From positions 1-59,705 of the forward strand of contig JAPEVF010000247.1 of assembly GCA_029747585.1 (NCBI GenBank): a stretch of 59,705 bases of DNA. The letters run 5' to 3'. A program made the translations under genes and the position numbers. The DNA is from Pleurotus djamor (lineage: Eukaryota; Basidiomycota; Agaricomycetes; Agaricales; Pleurotaceae). Positions 1 to 11,520 of this stretch are shown here, piece after piece (position 1 is the stretch's first letter; every line of letters starts with the position of its first letter). The notes below the pieces were generated by a model. The model did not search any database, was not told where the DNA came from, and saw nothing but the letters and a program-made list of their open reading frames with translations.

Positions 1-1054
1 CGACGTGCGGTCGAGGCTATTGACGCTGTGGATGGTGATAACAATGGTTGGCACGGTGCCGAAGTCCGCCGCGCCGTTGATGCTTCCGACGCTGTCGATG
101 GCGACAACAATGGCTGGCATGGTGCCGAGAGTAAGCGTACGGTTGATACCACGGACGCTGTGGATGGTGATAACAATGGCTGGCACGGTGCTGAAGTTAA
201 ACGAACGGTCGATGGTGCTGATGTCGTTGACGGCGACAATAACGGGTGGCATCGACGAGCTGTCGACGATGTTGACGTTGTTGATGGAGATAACAATGGA
301 TGGCACCGCCGACGCGGTACTGCCGTTGATAACGTGTAGGTTCTTTTTATCCACCTTGCACTCCATCTAACACAGTTGTTTCATCCAGCGAACTAGATAA
401 TAATGGGTGGCACGGTGTGGAGAACAAGCGTGCCCTTGATGAGGTTGACGGTGACAACAATGGATGGCATGGTGCTGAGAATCGCCGTCGTGGTACTGCT
501 GTTGATAGCGTGTAATTCTAATTCCCTCACTGTTTGTGCTATGATCACTATTCTAACTCTTGCCTCCTTCTCTCGGCAGTGAACTTGACAACAACGGGTG
601 GCATGGCTCTGAGAACCAACCCCAGGGCGTCGATGCTTTCAACACTGGTTGGACCATTGAGAAACGTGCCACCACGTCTGAGACTGTGTATGTCGAATGC
701 ATCTGGCTTCAACCTTCTGACATTTGCCTGGTGCTGACGATCACCTTTTCACAGTGCTCGGGAAGTTGATGCAGTCGACGGAGACAACAACGGTTGGCAC
801 GGCGCTGAGAACCGCCGCCGTGCAGAGGCAGATGTTGACGTTGTGTGAGTATCAGGACACATCCACTTTCGAGCTCACAGCAAATGCACACTCGACTCAT
901 CGATCTGACAGCGATACCGATAACAATGGATGGCATTGCGCGATCCAAGCAGACGATTCAGACAGCGTGTTAGTCCCATGCTTCTTACACACACAGAGTG
1001 CTCTGCTGACCACTCGCTTGTAGTGACTCCGATAACAACGGTTGGTCGTGCTAA
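1..1054 (+). CDS. Repetitive kexin-processed secreted peptide precursor (KEP/RiPP-like), 5' partial
   Basis: The open frame enters from the left edge, so no start codon or signal peptide is visible. Joining exons 1-335, 389-511, 580-687, 755-844, 912-968 and 1024-1054 gives eleven copies of a DNNGW motif, mostly as VDGDNNGWHGAE. Many units are separated by dibasic or tribasic sites (KR, RR, RRR), as in Kex2-cleaved precursors of alpha-type pheromones and dikaritin RiPPs. Spacers are rich in Asp, Glu, Ala and Val; one reads AEAD after RRR, like a dipeptidyl-aminopeptidase-trimmed spacer. All five introns are phase 2 and split a Val codon (GT|C or GT|T). The last unit ends NGWSC then a stop at 1052-1054. 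Architecture suggests a secreted precursor releasing about 16-20 residue peptides. The mature product, modification and function are unknown, and I do not recognise this core. The gene converges on the aminopeptidase gene, with 92 bp between stops. Confidence 0.75.
1..1054 (+). repeat. Tandem coding repeat, DNNGWHGAE unit
   Basis: Eleven imperfect copies lie at about 37, 103, 169, 235, 286, 396, 456, 586, 783, 919 and 1031 (start of the DNN or GDNN codons). In the first exon the period is 66 bp for the first three units and 51 bp for the units lacking GAE. Copies differ at many synonymous sites (GAT/GAC, AAT/AAC, GGT/GGC/GGA/GGG) while DNNGW is invariant. This indicates selection on the peptide rather than recent DNA-level duplication alone. 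Confidence 0.9.
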
Positions 1055-1146
1055 ATGCAGATCGAGCACTCAGTTTGCCGCTTCGAACGTTTGAGAAGGG
1101 TTAGATAGCAATAATGATCACCGTTTATATTCCTCTTCCTATCCAA

Positions 1147-4103
1147 TTATATAGCCGCACACTCCCGTTCCAACCATTTCAGCGCCCTTTCATCAGTCTT
1201 GAGGAGAGGCGAAACCTTCTCGAAAATTTCGGCATGATAGGTATTCAACCATTCTACTTCAACTTTAGTGAGGAGGTCCTTCTCGACGAGTTTCGTGTGA
1301 ATTGGGCACTGCGTCGGATATGTGTGAATGCCGATAGGTACTGGATAGGAAAGAGGCTTACCATGGTTACACGCTCAAATCCAAGGTAACCCTTGTCTCC
1401 GAAGTTGTTGGGAGTCTTAGCTTCTTTGACGAGGACGATGTTTTCGATACGGATGCCGAAGCGACCGTCAGCGTAATAACCAGGCTCTGAGCGGACCGTA
1501 AATACGCAGCAAAGGCAGAAGTACGAAAGAAAGCTTACCGTTGGACACCGTCATCCCAGGTTTCAAGGGGGTGCTATTGTAGGCTGGAATAGAGTGCACG
1601 ATTAATCATCAGAGAATCCCGAGAGATAAAACAAAACGAACCAATGCGAACACCAATCCCATGCGGTCCTTCATGGACATTGAGGAAGTGACCTACCCCG
1701 TGGCCAGTTCCGTGTCTGCAGAGATGCTCCGTTAGAACCGAAGAAAGTATTCCCGATGGAAATCAATAACCTGTAGTCTATGTAATATTTCAGTCAGAAA
1801 GTGGTTAAGACAAGACGAATAAAGGGAGATGTCATTACCTAGACCGTCTTGCCAGAGCGCACGCCTAGCCCACGAATCACTGGAAAGGAATAGATCAGCC
1901 GTCAGCGTGACTGCGTGTGTGGAGGCAGATGCCATACATAACATATCCTAGTATGTGCATTAGACAATCTCGAAATCTCAATCGGAGTCGTACATACCAG
2001 TGGTACCGGTCGGGAAGATACCGTTATCAATAGCGATGTGTCCTTGCAGTACTCGTGTAAAAGCGCGTTTTTCTTCCGTTGTTGGGGTGCCGAAGTGCTA
2101 GGACACCACCATTAGTTACTGACGATACCAGTTAGTGATGCATTACTCACCCAAGTTCTTGTAACATCGGTGGTACCGTCAAGGAATTGAGCTAGAGGCG
2201 ACATGGCGCAATGAGATGGAGTCAAGTCGTAAGATTCGCGGGGAGTTACCTCCGGAGTCACAAAGATAGATCTAAAAGCGAGCGTTAGACAGTTGGTCGG
2301 GGCGGTACCGAGGACTGAGCGCGACTTACCTGATCCCTTCGCACAATAGCACAATCTTTAGGGTCAGGGGAATAGTGGATAATAGCTGATGATTTGATTG
2401 GTCTGACGCACAGAGTGATAGGAAGAGAACACCACATACCTCCATTCGGCCCTGTTGACGAGATGGTAGTGAAGGACAAGCCCTTGAACAGCTCCAACTC
2501 AGATCGATACTTCTCAAGTTGATCTGCAGCTTGGCTTTCGGACAAGTCCTCTCGTCCATTGACCAACTCTTCCTCTAACCAAGCGAAGTACCGAGCCAGA
2601 GCGGCGCCATCGCGTATGTGACATTGACGGAATCCTTCAAGCTCGGTTGCGTTCTTGATAGCTTTGAGGTCGGCAACAGGTGATCGATCGATTTTGAAGC
2701 TATCCTTGCCACCGATGGCCTCGGCAACTGCGAGACTCGCTTTATCGCCAAGAAGCATCGGCTAACGGAAGAGGTCCACTTAGACAGTGAGGAGGTACGC
2801 GAAACCAAGAGGCTGCTTACCGAATCTTTGCTTAATTGGAGTTGCGCTGAAACCTCTTTCAGGGAGGAGAAGAATGCATCGTAAGGCTTGATGTGTACTT
2901 GTCCCTCAAGTACCTTGCGAGCTTCGGGGTCAAGGCGAGAATCATCGACGAAGAGAGTAGCCTCATCCGGGGTAATGACAGCATAGGCAAAGAAAACTAC
3001 CCTCCAAAACGTCAGTACCAGATCACAGGAAGAAATTGGTGGTACTAACCTGGATTGTAATCGATATCCGAGCCACGAAGGTTGAATAGCCAGGCCACTT
3101 CATCGAGCATCGTTACAACAAAACCCTTGCATTTCTTCTTCTCCACGAGCTCTCGTAGACGTTTGAGCTTCTCGGTATGGTCCTCTCCGGCGTACTTAAC
3201 ATCGAGATGCAAGATGGTGTTACTCGGACGCTGCGGGCGGTCGTTCCCCCAAACCGTGTCGACAATGTTCGTCTCCAGAGAGACAAGTTCAGAGTTGAGA
3301 GGGGAAAGTGTTTTGGAAAGGTTTTCAGCGTCGACTGTGCCGATGTTAGGTTGTGTTCAAAGTCAGTTATCTGGACACCTGCCTGCTGAAATGAGTGTCG
3401 AGTCTATCCCGATGCGTGTTGATGGTTCGAGGTTCTACGATGTTGACGCGTGATCAGATGTACACGAGGACGTTGCAGAGCGCGCACCTTTGAGAGAAAG
3501 TCTTGCCAAGTGGGCACATCTGCAGTTGATTCAGATTCCGAAGGTGCTTCATGTGCTTCCAAATAACTCACCTGGAAGGCCTTGCTTCATGAGAGTCCAG
3601 TTCCTTGGATTCTCGGTGAGATAGGTTAGTCGTTGGAATAATCCGCAAAACTCACTGGTCGAGCTGTTGTTCAGCCTGGAGGAAGTACCTTCCATCCGTA
3701 AATAAGAAAGCCGACTTGTCAGTGACGACGGCACAACCTTGAATAAGAAACTGAGTCCTCGGAAGTAAATCAACCCTAACGATCCTACGAACCCGCCGAA
3801 CCGTTGAACCCCGAGATGAAGGCTCGTCGTTCATCACAATGAGCAAGATACTCGCTCGAATCTAGCTGTAAAGTGAGTACCAGATCATCAAACTGATAGA
3901 CACCCGACCAACTCACGCTGATCTTCGCTGGGAACTACAAAAGCGCCAACGTTGTTCTTGCTCATCAGCTCTCTGAGCTTGACGAGACGCTCCGTGGTGT
4001 GTACAGTCTGCGTTCCAGCGGCACCCATGGTCGTTGAGAAAGAAGTTGAGAGACGGAACTTGCGAGATAGCGATTTATGCACATTTCGGATGGATGCAAA
4101 CAT
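1147..4103 (-). CDS. Xaa-Pro aminopeptidase P, XPNPEP1-type (M24B)
   Basis: Removes N-terminal residues preceding proline; a metal-dependent pita-bread peptidase. Exons joined on the minus strand give a creatinase-type N-terminal domain with [16 protein letters not shown], then a catalytic domain with all expected metal-ligand motifs: DSGAQF and [10 protein letters not shown] (two Asp), [18 protein letters not shown] (His), SNEPGYY (Glu) and GIRIEN (Glu). Many introns of about 50-60 nt interrupt the gene. The chosen ATG at 4103 begins a 25-residue segment with no acidic residues ([16 protein letters not shown]...), which resembles a mitochondrial presequence. A second ATG about 25 codons later (MGAAGTQTV) would give the usual cytosolic form. 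The gene ends ECAAI-stop at 1147. Appears intact and conserved. Confidence 0.93.
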
Positions 4104-4614
4104 GTGAACCCAATCTCACGCGACACGGGGGACGGCTGTGGCCCCGGAGATAACCCTGAAGACAGTTTATCTGATAATGATTGATGAAAAGACTAACTCG
4201 AGGCGGCATTCATAGGACGTCAGTCTCTGAGCTCATCGAGAATTGCCACTGGTGAATGAATAGACATGAGGTGGGTCTGGCCATGGACAACATAGGTAAC
4301 AAAATAACAGGATTTCCTTGGGTCGAAGGGAGAAGGATTTCCAATGTGACAGCTTGCTGGTAAGACATTCGAACATCAAGCCACCAATGATGGATGAAAT
4401 AAGGGAAGAAACCCCCGTCTATTGGATGTGAGTAACAAGCCCCTGATTAGTCTATTTGCCAACGTCCGTCTCTATTTTACAAGGGGATACCAACCACTGT
4501 CCTCAAAGTCAGCCTACATCGGTTGTCTCGCGGGAGGCGGAGCTAGAACAACCAAGGGCCGACTAAGGTTGGAAGGAAGGTCAGCAAACCATCCTACTCA
4601 GACGACGAGAGACA

Positions 4615-6725
4615 CTAACCCCTGCCTCTAGCACCCTCTGGCTTGATCTGCAAACAGCTTTGGTGGATCAGGTTCAACGCCTTGACAGCGTCTCTGCCGT
4701 CGATAACACATGAGATGTTGATCTCGCTAGCACCTTGACTGATCATCTCGATGTTGACATTGCCTTGCGCAAGCGTGGTGAACATCCGACCAGCAATACC
4801 AACCATATTGCGCATCTGCTTGCCCACGAGGGACAAGATAGCCATGTCACGATGAACAGAAACCTATATATGGTGATGAGCATGTTAGTCCTCACTGAAA
4901 GAGAGAAAGCGGGCAAAGGGCACTCACCGAGCCACTTCTCTTCAACTCATTGACGAGTCTATCTAGGATCTTCCTAGCGAGCCCGTCTTCTATCGCCATA
5001 CTGACATGAACCTCACTCGTGCTGATCAAATCAACCACAACACCAAACCGGTCCAGAGTACTGAATATCCCCGCCAAGAACCCATGAGAGACAGACTTTC
5101 GGTTCGAGTTGACGTTCAGGACGATGATGTGCTCTTTGATGGTGACAGCTGTTGGTAACTTCGTATTATGGGTGTGTGGCGAGGAGTCACCCGAGAGGGA
5201 CGGAGATCGTGGAGGAGAGTCGACCAAATCCTCAGCCTCTTGATCAGAATCGGGGTGTATGACGGTGCCGCCACCTAGAGGGTTCTCAACATTCTTGATG
5301 CGAATAGGGATCTTCCTTCTTATAACCTATCAAAGGCGCGTCAGTTTATGGATGTTGACCATACACTTGGTCACGTCGACTTACCTGCTCCATAGTAAAC
5401 GGATGCACGACTTCACTCCCATAATACGTCAACTCAGCCGCCTCATCCGGCGAAATCATGGAAATCAACCTCGCAGTTGAAACTTTCCTAGGGTCGGCTG
5501 TGAATATCCCATCAACTTCTTTCCAGATTTGCAGTTCCGCCGCGTCCAACCCGACTGCCAGCAAAGCAGAACACAAGTCCGTGTATCCTCGGCCGACTTG
5601 TTCTAGCAGTGATCCAGGGACTTGACCGAAGAAACCTGTGACGACTGGGACGCGGGGTGCGCAGAGCTGGATGCGCTCGCCCAAGGCGGTGGAGAGTCGG
5701 TCGTAGAAGCTTTGGTCGAGAGAGGACTCAGAGTAGTTGTCCGCCTCTTCTTCGGGGATGATATCCTCGAGGGAAACGTATTCGGCATCGATACCCTGTA
5801 GAACTAGGTCAATTTTGCGTCCCCATCGGCTAGTCCAGCGACCTGACCTGATCTCGAAGTACAGCAGTCATAACTTTGCACCCAAGCTTTTCCCCGAGGC
5901 CAATGATGTTGTCTCTCGACCGGGGGGAAATTTCATCGATGACCTAGAGATGGAAAAGCCGAACATGATGGATGGAACAGTAGTCAAACATCTGGCCCGT
6001 ACAAAAACGAGAAGAAAGAGGATATGGATCCCTCGCTTACTTGGGCAGCAGATAGAAACGCCTTCAACCATCCACAATCTCTCTCAATCTCTGCCTCTAG
6101 CTCCTTCAAGATATCTGGGTCCTTCACGGCGTCGCGAGCGGCTGTCAGGTGTTCCGTCCGCAAGAGGTCTATCGTGGCGTAAAAGCTGGGGGTCTTGGCA
6201 GAGGAACTTTCCGTATGGGCACTGAAGGAAGAGAATGGCGTCACCCCTACAAGAGGAGAGCCAGCATTTGAAGAACCGCTACGTGCTCGAGGGCTCTCTG
6301 GTGGTGATTGGGAGTAGTCAAAGGGTTTAGGCACAGGGGACATGAATCCTGGCGTCCCTGCCGATTTGGTTCGAGTAGGACGAGCCAGGGCTTCTGAAGC
6401 TGCTCGTAGCAGTAGATTCGTCGTCCCCAAGGCTTTCGTGGATCCCGAACGCGCTGAGCATACAATCGCGACCTTGTGCTGGTCGATGTAATTTCTAAGA
6501 TACAAGAGGTCAATTCAGCGTACATCCTCGAAACCGCGCTTCGACTCACGAAACAATGTTAGAGGCAATCTGGACGGGAAATTTGCCAACGCTTGTTCCA
6601 CCAAACTTTTGTACGAGCCATCTAGCACTGGGGTCGATGGTGTTCTGGTGTAAGTTCGAAGGGGTCGAGGGTGGTGACGACGAAAGTGAAGAGCTGGGAG
6701 AATCGGGAGTGAGAGAACCCGACAT
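4615..6725 (-). CDS. HOM3: Aspartate kinase (aspartokinase)
   Basis: First step of the aspartate pathway to threonine and methionine: phosphorylates aspartate. The product begins MSGSLTPDSPSSS, a Ser/Pro-rich leader, then LVQKFGGTSVGKFP, the amino-acid-kinase nucleotide-binding motif. The catalytic domain continues through DNIIGLGEKL, VTGFFGQVPG, GRGYTDLCSALLAVGL and EVDGIFTADPR. It ends with tandem ACT domains (SVSHGFLAGIFSTLDRFGV; NMVGIAGRMFTTLAQGNVN), the site of feedback inhibition in fungal Hom3. Several short introns are present, including ones near 6500, 5990, 5800, 5390 and 4930. The length, about 600 residues, is slightly longer than the yeast enzyme because of a Ser/Pro-rich insert (SPVPKPFDYSQSPPESPRAR region) that is common in fungal aspartokinases. 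Intact. Confidence 0.94.
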
Positions 6726-7204
6726 GGTGGTTGTGAGTAAAGGAGCAAAATGAGGTCTTACATCGACAAAAACGCTGTCAATAGACGTTCTTCGGTGACC
6801 GAGTCAGACTTGCCAACGGCCGAAAAGTCTGAACCTGAGGCCAGGCTACTTCGGCCCAGATAAGATAAGATAACACTTAGACGAGGAGCCTCGTCGACCC
6901 AGCCTTCACAGGATACTATAGCGTACTCTATGTAGACAGCGGGGAAACACCAATCAAATCTGCATAATGAAGCATCGGTTGCTCGACTCTATACAGTAAC
7001 GTCAGATTTGCACTTCACATGACGGCACTGGGCGTAAAATGTTCAGGCGTCTGGATTGGTGTAGGTGTGCCGGCTATCCGATATTGATTCGTTAGAGGGG
7101 GAAAGGGTAGTAGATTGCTTGATACCTAAAAGAGGACTGGAAGCTCTGCAAGCCAAAAAGATTTTGACGAGATCTTACCTGGGGTTCTCTGGACAAAGCT
7201 TGAA

Positions 7205-8363
7205 CTAGCTGCTTGATATGTTTCGGGTATCCCCTTCCCAGTCAGCAAGCCAAATTTCTTCTTCAATGCAATCCCACTTCACAGTGATAGGATCCCCTCT
7301 TCCGCGATACCAACGCTGGCCACAAGGAAGAACGTGACCAGGCTGAGGACGTAGAGCGAATTCAACACAATTTAACGAAGGGGGGAAAGCATCCAATGCG
7401 AACAGGTCGTTTGAGTGAGCATATTCTATCAACCATGTAATCGGGGCATGGTACCGTATGTGCGTAAGTTTGGTATGACGGAGGGGTGCTAAGAGGCTCA
7501 ACTGTCCGCGTGCGTCAGTAATTCGGAAGTGATGGAAGGGGGACTCGGCTTACATCTTCGTTGGCTTTGTCCTTTAGGTAGATTTCAAGATATCTGAGGT
7601 TTGGGACCGTTGGTAGGAAGGCATGAAAGGTCGTTGTTTCGTAGACCGAGCATGAAAGCGTTGTGACAGTATCCACGACTTTGCGACTGACCGGCGCTGT
7701 CTGCCTGGTGAAATAAGTAGAGAGATGGACGACGCCGTCGAGGCGAAGACTCCGCAAGGGTCTGTTGAGGTAAGAACTCAACGATCGCAGCTGAGGGAGC
7801 AATTTCTCGTCGTCTGCTACCGTGATAAGACCTGAGAGGGCCAGATGCCGGATGGATGGCTGAGACTTCAGGAGCCCCGTAATATTTAGACGAGTTTCCG
7901 CCTCGGTCTCGTCCGCGGAAATATCCAAGTGCCTCAAGGACAGATCACCTATCCCCACATCGAACAGACGCAAACGATCGTGTTTCGAAGGTTTATACCA
8001 CGCAAATTTGAGAGATAGTGAACGGAGGTTGGTCAAAGTCGGAATCAGCTGGTCCAGGGCTTGAACTTCGCTGAGAAAAGGTTCTTCCTCAATAAAGTGA
8101 ACATCAAGGACTTGGACGAGATGTCGACGGTATTCATTCGGTGCTGAGATACAACGGTTGAATTGGAGCACGGGCGATCTGGAATCGTCTTTCGTATATT
8201 CGATTAACAAGTAAACGTCCTTGAGCAACTCGGGTTCAGCATAGGCATGCATCTGACGAGATACAGTGAGGAGAGACAGGAGGTCGGCGTCATCAAGGCT
8301 TGACGCGACAAAGGATACTATTGAGACCCAAATTTCGGGAGGCAGTACTGGCGACATTGTCAT
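7205..8363 (-). CDS. F-box-like protein, copy A of a tandem pair
   Basis: Exon 1 is 8363-7554, intron 7553-7502, exon 2 7501-7205; 368 residues. The N-terminus (MTMSPVLPPEIWVSIVSFVA...LLTVSRQMHAYAEPELL) has the F-box-like pattern LPPEI...I...L...VS...... The rest is Leu-rich with LTNLRSLSLKFAWYKPS and QPSIRHLALSGLI segments, as in degenerate LRR regions. F-box proteins bridge substrates to SCF ubiquitin ligases through Skp1; substrate unknown. The C-terminus has a short conserved segment (WYRGRGDP..VKWDCIEEEIWLADWE) shared with copy B at 9116-10277, which has identical exon 1 length (810 nt) and the same intron site. Confidence 0.8.
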
Positions 8364-9115
8364 TCGAGGATTCCGATGAGTGGATTGTGCAGGGATTGTG
8401 TGACTGGGTAAGTTTGGATCTGGCTGAACCTGAGTTGGACGCGACGTGCAAAAGCGCCAAAGGCGCTTTCTCCAGACCTCGCGGGCCGTTCAGTGCGTCG
8501 AGTCTCAATGGCGACTTTCTCGACCTACGCGCAAGTTGCGCCACACGTAGGATGAATCTTTGCTGTTGCCGTCGCACTCCCTGTTTTGCCCATCGTATCT
8601 CGCATGTTGGAGTCTTTGTCCACCAAACAAACGCCACCAGTCAGTGCTCCCCGGCCCCATTCATCCTCGCAGATTTTGGTAAAATACACAACCTGTGTAA
8701 CCCTGGAAAAATGACGAAAGGATGAGGAGAGGCCCAATGGAAGAGTGTATCGCCCTATGACATGATGCCAGTAGTCGACCACTTCCAATTCGCTCCTACT
8801 TGTTTTGGTGTTTTGGCTCTCCGAATTCCGACCTCGAGCATTTGGTAACCTTCTCTGACGCTGATTTGATATATGCAAAGCAAAAATAATACTGGTCCTC
8901 CAATACGTTTCCCGTGTCCCCGCTGTCTGTATACACGCTAGTGTCCTGTAAAGGCTGCACTCTGTATTGTCTCTGTGTCTATCTAGTCCCATAACCAGGC
9001 CGCGATGAACTCGACTGAAGTGCAGTTCAGTAATACGCTGTGAGGTGAAATATTATCATGTGACTTACAGGTGCTTCCTCCAGGCGGGACGGAGGGCATC
9101 CACAGTGGACGCAAC
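8364..9115. other. Intergenic stretch, part of the duplicated F-box unit
   Basis: No convincing gene. The part just upstream of copy A (about 8480-8750) resembles that upstream of copy B (about 10430-10700), including a shared ATGGCGACTTTC block and AGGCCCAAT, so the duplication included the promoter. Confidence 0.6.
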
Positions 9116-10277
9116 TTAGGGAACGATGTTTTGAACATCCCTCTCCCAATCAGCAAGCCAAATTTCTTCTTCGATACAGTCCCATTTCACCATGACCGGA
9201 TCCCCTCTTCCACGATACCAACGTAGGGCACGAGAGTGATCACGACCGGGTAAAGCACGTAAAGCAAGTTCCACACATTTCAACGAAGGGGGGAAAATGT
9301 CCAGGGCGAACACATCCTTCGGATGTGCGGATTTGTCCAACCATGCCATCTGGTCGAGGCACCGTATGTGCGTAATTTTGGTATGACGGAGGGGCGATAG
9401 GATGTTGATCTGTCCGTGATATCATCAATGATGCTGCCATACAAAAGAGGATATAGGATCAAGTTACATCTCCGCTAGCCTCGCCATCCAGGTATATCTC
9501 AAGGTACCTGAGGTTCGGCACCTTTGGTAAGAAGGCATGAAAGGTCGTTGGTTCAAAGACCGAGCAGGAGAGGGTGGTCATGGTATCCGCGACTGTCAGA
9601 TGGGAGTAGTCCGTGGACCGGGTGAACCAGGTATATAGATGGACCACGCCATGGAGGGGGATACTTCGCAGAGGTATGTCGAGGAAATAAACCAACGACC
9701 GCAATTGAGAGAGCATTTTCACGTCATCCGCTACCGTGATCAGACCTGAGAGGGACAAGTGACGGATAGATGGTTGGGACCTCAGGAGCCCCGTAACATC
9801 TATATGAGTTTGTGCCTCCGTCTCGTCCGCGGTGATCTCCAAGTACTCCAAGGACAGTTGGTCTATCCCCTCTTCAAAAAGGCGTAAATGACCATGAATG
9901 GAAGGTTTATACCACGCGAACTTCAGAGATAGCGAACGGAGGTTGGTTAAAGTTGGTATCAGGCGATCCAAGGCTTGAACCTCGCTTGGAAAGGGATTTT
10001 GCTCAAGAAAGTCGACATAGAGGGATTGCACGAGTTTTTGACGGTAGGTGTTTGGTGCTGAGATACAGCGATGGAATTGGAGCACGGGGGATCTAGAATC
10101 GTTGCTTAAAAGGCCGATGAACAAGTCAGCGGTTCTAAGCAACTCTGGCTCAGTGTAGGCGTGCATCTGGCGAGATACGACGAGGAGAGACAAGAGGTCG
10201 TCATCATCGAGGTTCGATGCGACAAAAGACACAATCAAGACCCAAAGTTCGGGAGGAAGTACTGGCAACATTGTCAT
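9116..10277 (-). CDS. F-box-like protein, copy B of a tandem pair
   Basis: Exon 1 is 10277-9468, intron 9467-9410, exon 2 9409-9116; 367 residues. It is a close paralogue of copy A along its whole length: MTMLPVLPPELWVLIVSFVA at the start, LRSLSLKFAWYKPS in the middle and WDCIEEEIWLADWE at the end. The reading frame is intact in both, so neither is an obvious pseudogene. Divergence is spread over both exons, suggesting a duplication that is not very recent. Function presumed SCF-type substrate recognition, with unknown target. Confidence 0.8.
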
Positions 10278-11520
10278 TCAAGGATGAGGTGGGTTGTATG
10301 GCCCGGGTAAGGTTGGATCTCGCTGACAGTGAATCTGAGTTGAACGCGCGTTCAACCGACCAGGTACATACAAACTAAGCGCTGAGGCGCTTACTTCAGA
10401 CCGCCATGTTGCTCGCGGTCTGCTCTCAGGCCTTAATCATCATGGCGACTTTCGCGACCTACGCGCGAGCTGCGCATCTAGCGGGATGACTGACTGTTTG
10501 TGCCGCCGCTCTCGTGGTTTTGCCTATCGTATCTCGCCCGCACTTTGGAGTCTTTGTCTATCAAATAAGCACCACCAGCTTGCTCCCCATTCATCTTCGT
10601 GGATTTTAGGAAGGTTTACAACCGATATAACCCTAGAAATATGACCAAAAGAGGAAGAAAGGCCCAATATTAATGGAAGAGAGTAAGGCCCTATGACTTG
10701 CTGCCAGTAGCTGAGCGTGGTGCATACTTCGTTGGCTTATGAAGATGGCTTCCAGCAGATGGATGGGGTACCGAAGCTGTGTACATGCAATTGCTCGTCT
10801 AAGCTGGTGGAGGAGGTTGGGAGGGAGAGAGCCTTTTTCCTCAACTTTGTAATTTGTGAGTGTCTTTGGAGTTGGACGTAAACGCGCGAACGTTGATGGA
10901 CCTTCTTCTTTCAGCGTCTCTCATTTCAAGACCTGGGATCACAACTCTTGCCGACAGTCTCTGATGACTCTACGTTGACTTTCATGGGCTGCCGCAGTCT
11001 CCCAGAATTCAAAAGACATCGTGAGTTTCCTCCTTCCTTGTTTGTTTCGAAACCCTTCTAACCTCTTCTCTTCACCCAGGGTTTTCATTGAAAGAGCAAA
11101 CACTGGCTTCTTGCTTCTGTTCCTTTGGTCGGGTTGGCCCTGCCCTGTCTTCACTGTTTGATAAGACTTCAGCTTCAGTTTCGGGCCCGAGTTCAAGAAA
11201 TGCACGATACGTATGTGGAGTTGTCGAGGAGTTAGCAAGGACCGCGACGTGGCGGCAGAGGAATGAGCTCAAGCTATCCATTCCTTGGAGGTGGGTGTTC
11301 TATTCCAGCTTCGGTCCCGAGTCGTTTATCTAATCTTATCTCGCCCAGGTTCTGGGGTCTGAGCCCTGGTTCGCGTGCCTTTCGCACTCCTCGTATTCCC
11401 CGCTTTGACCAGCTATCTTGTCTTACGGGCTTGCCTCATGTTTGCATCATGGCGGCCGGTATATAGACATCTGATCATGCATCGATTAAAGCATTCCCCA
11501 ACTTGCTGGCCGTCACCGTT
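10278..11520. other. Intergenic stretch, no clear gene
   Basis: The left part (to about 10700) is the duplicated upstream region of F-box copy B. About 10900-11510 is pyrimidine-rich with several AG-ended short spans, and may hold the 5' UTR and promoter of the Zn2Cys6 gene that starts at 11521. Short open frames on both strands here show no recognisable domain. Confidence 0.45.

Noticed and set aside
1..1054. CRISPR array or minisatellite without coding role
   Set aside because: Units keep one reading frame, vary synonymously, and are interrupted by well-formed introns; this is a eukaryotic coding repeat.
1024..1054. Basidiomycete CaaX mating pheromone
   Set aside because: The protein ends in a single Cys directly before the stop, with no aliphatic residues or CaaX, and contains many repeats.
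1..4103. Functional link between the repeat-peptide gene and the adjacent X-Pro aminopeptidase
   Set aside because: The two are convergent neighbours, but the repeat units contain no Xaa-Pro dipeptide at their starts, and this aminopeptidase is a conserved housekeeping enzyme.
5868..6225. Plus-strand open frames over the aspartokinase gene
   Set aside because: They overlap clear minus-strand aspartokinase exons and show no domain; antisense shadows.
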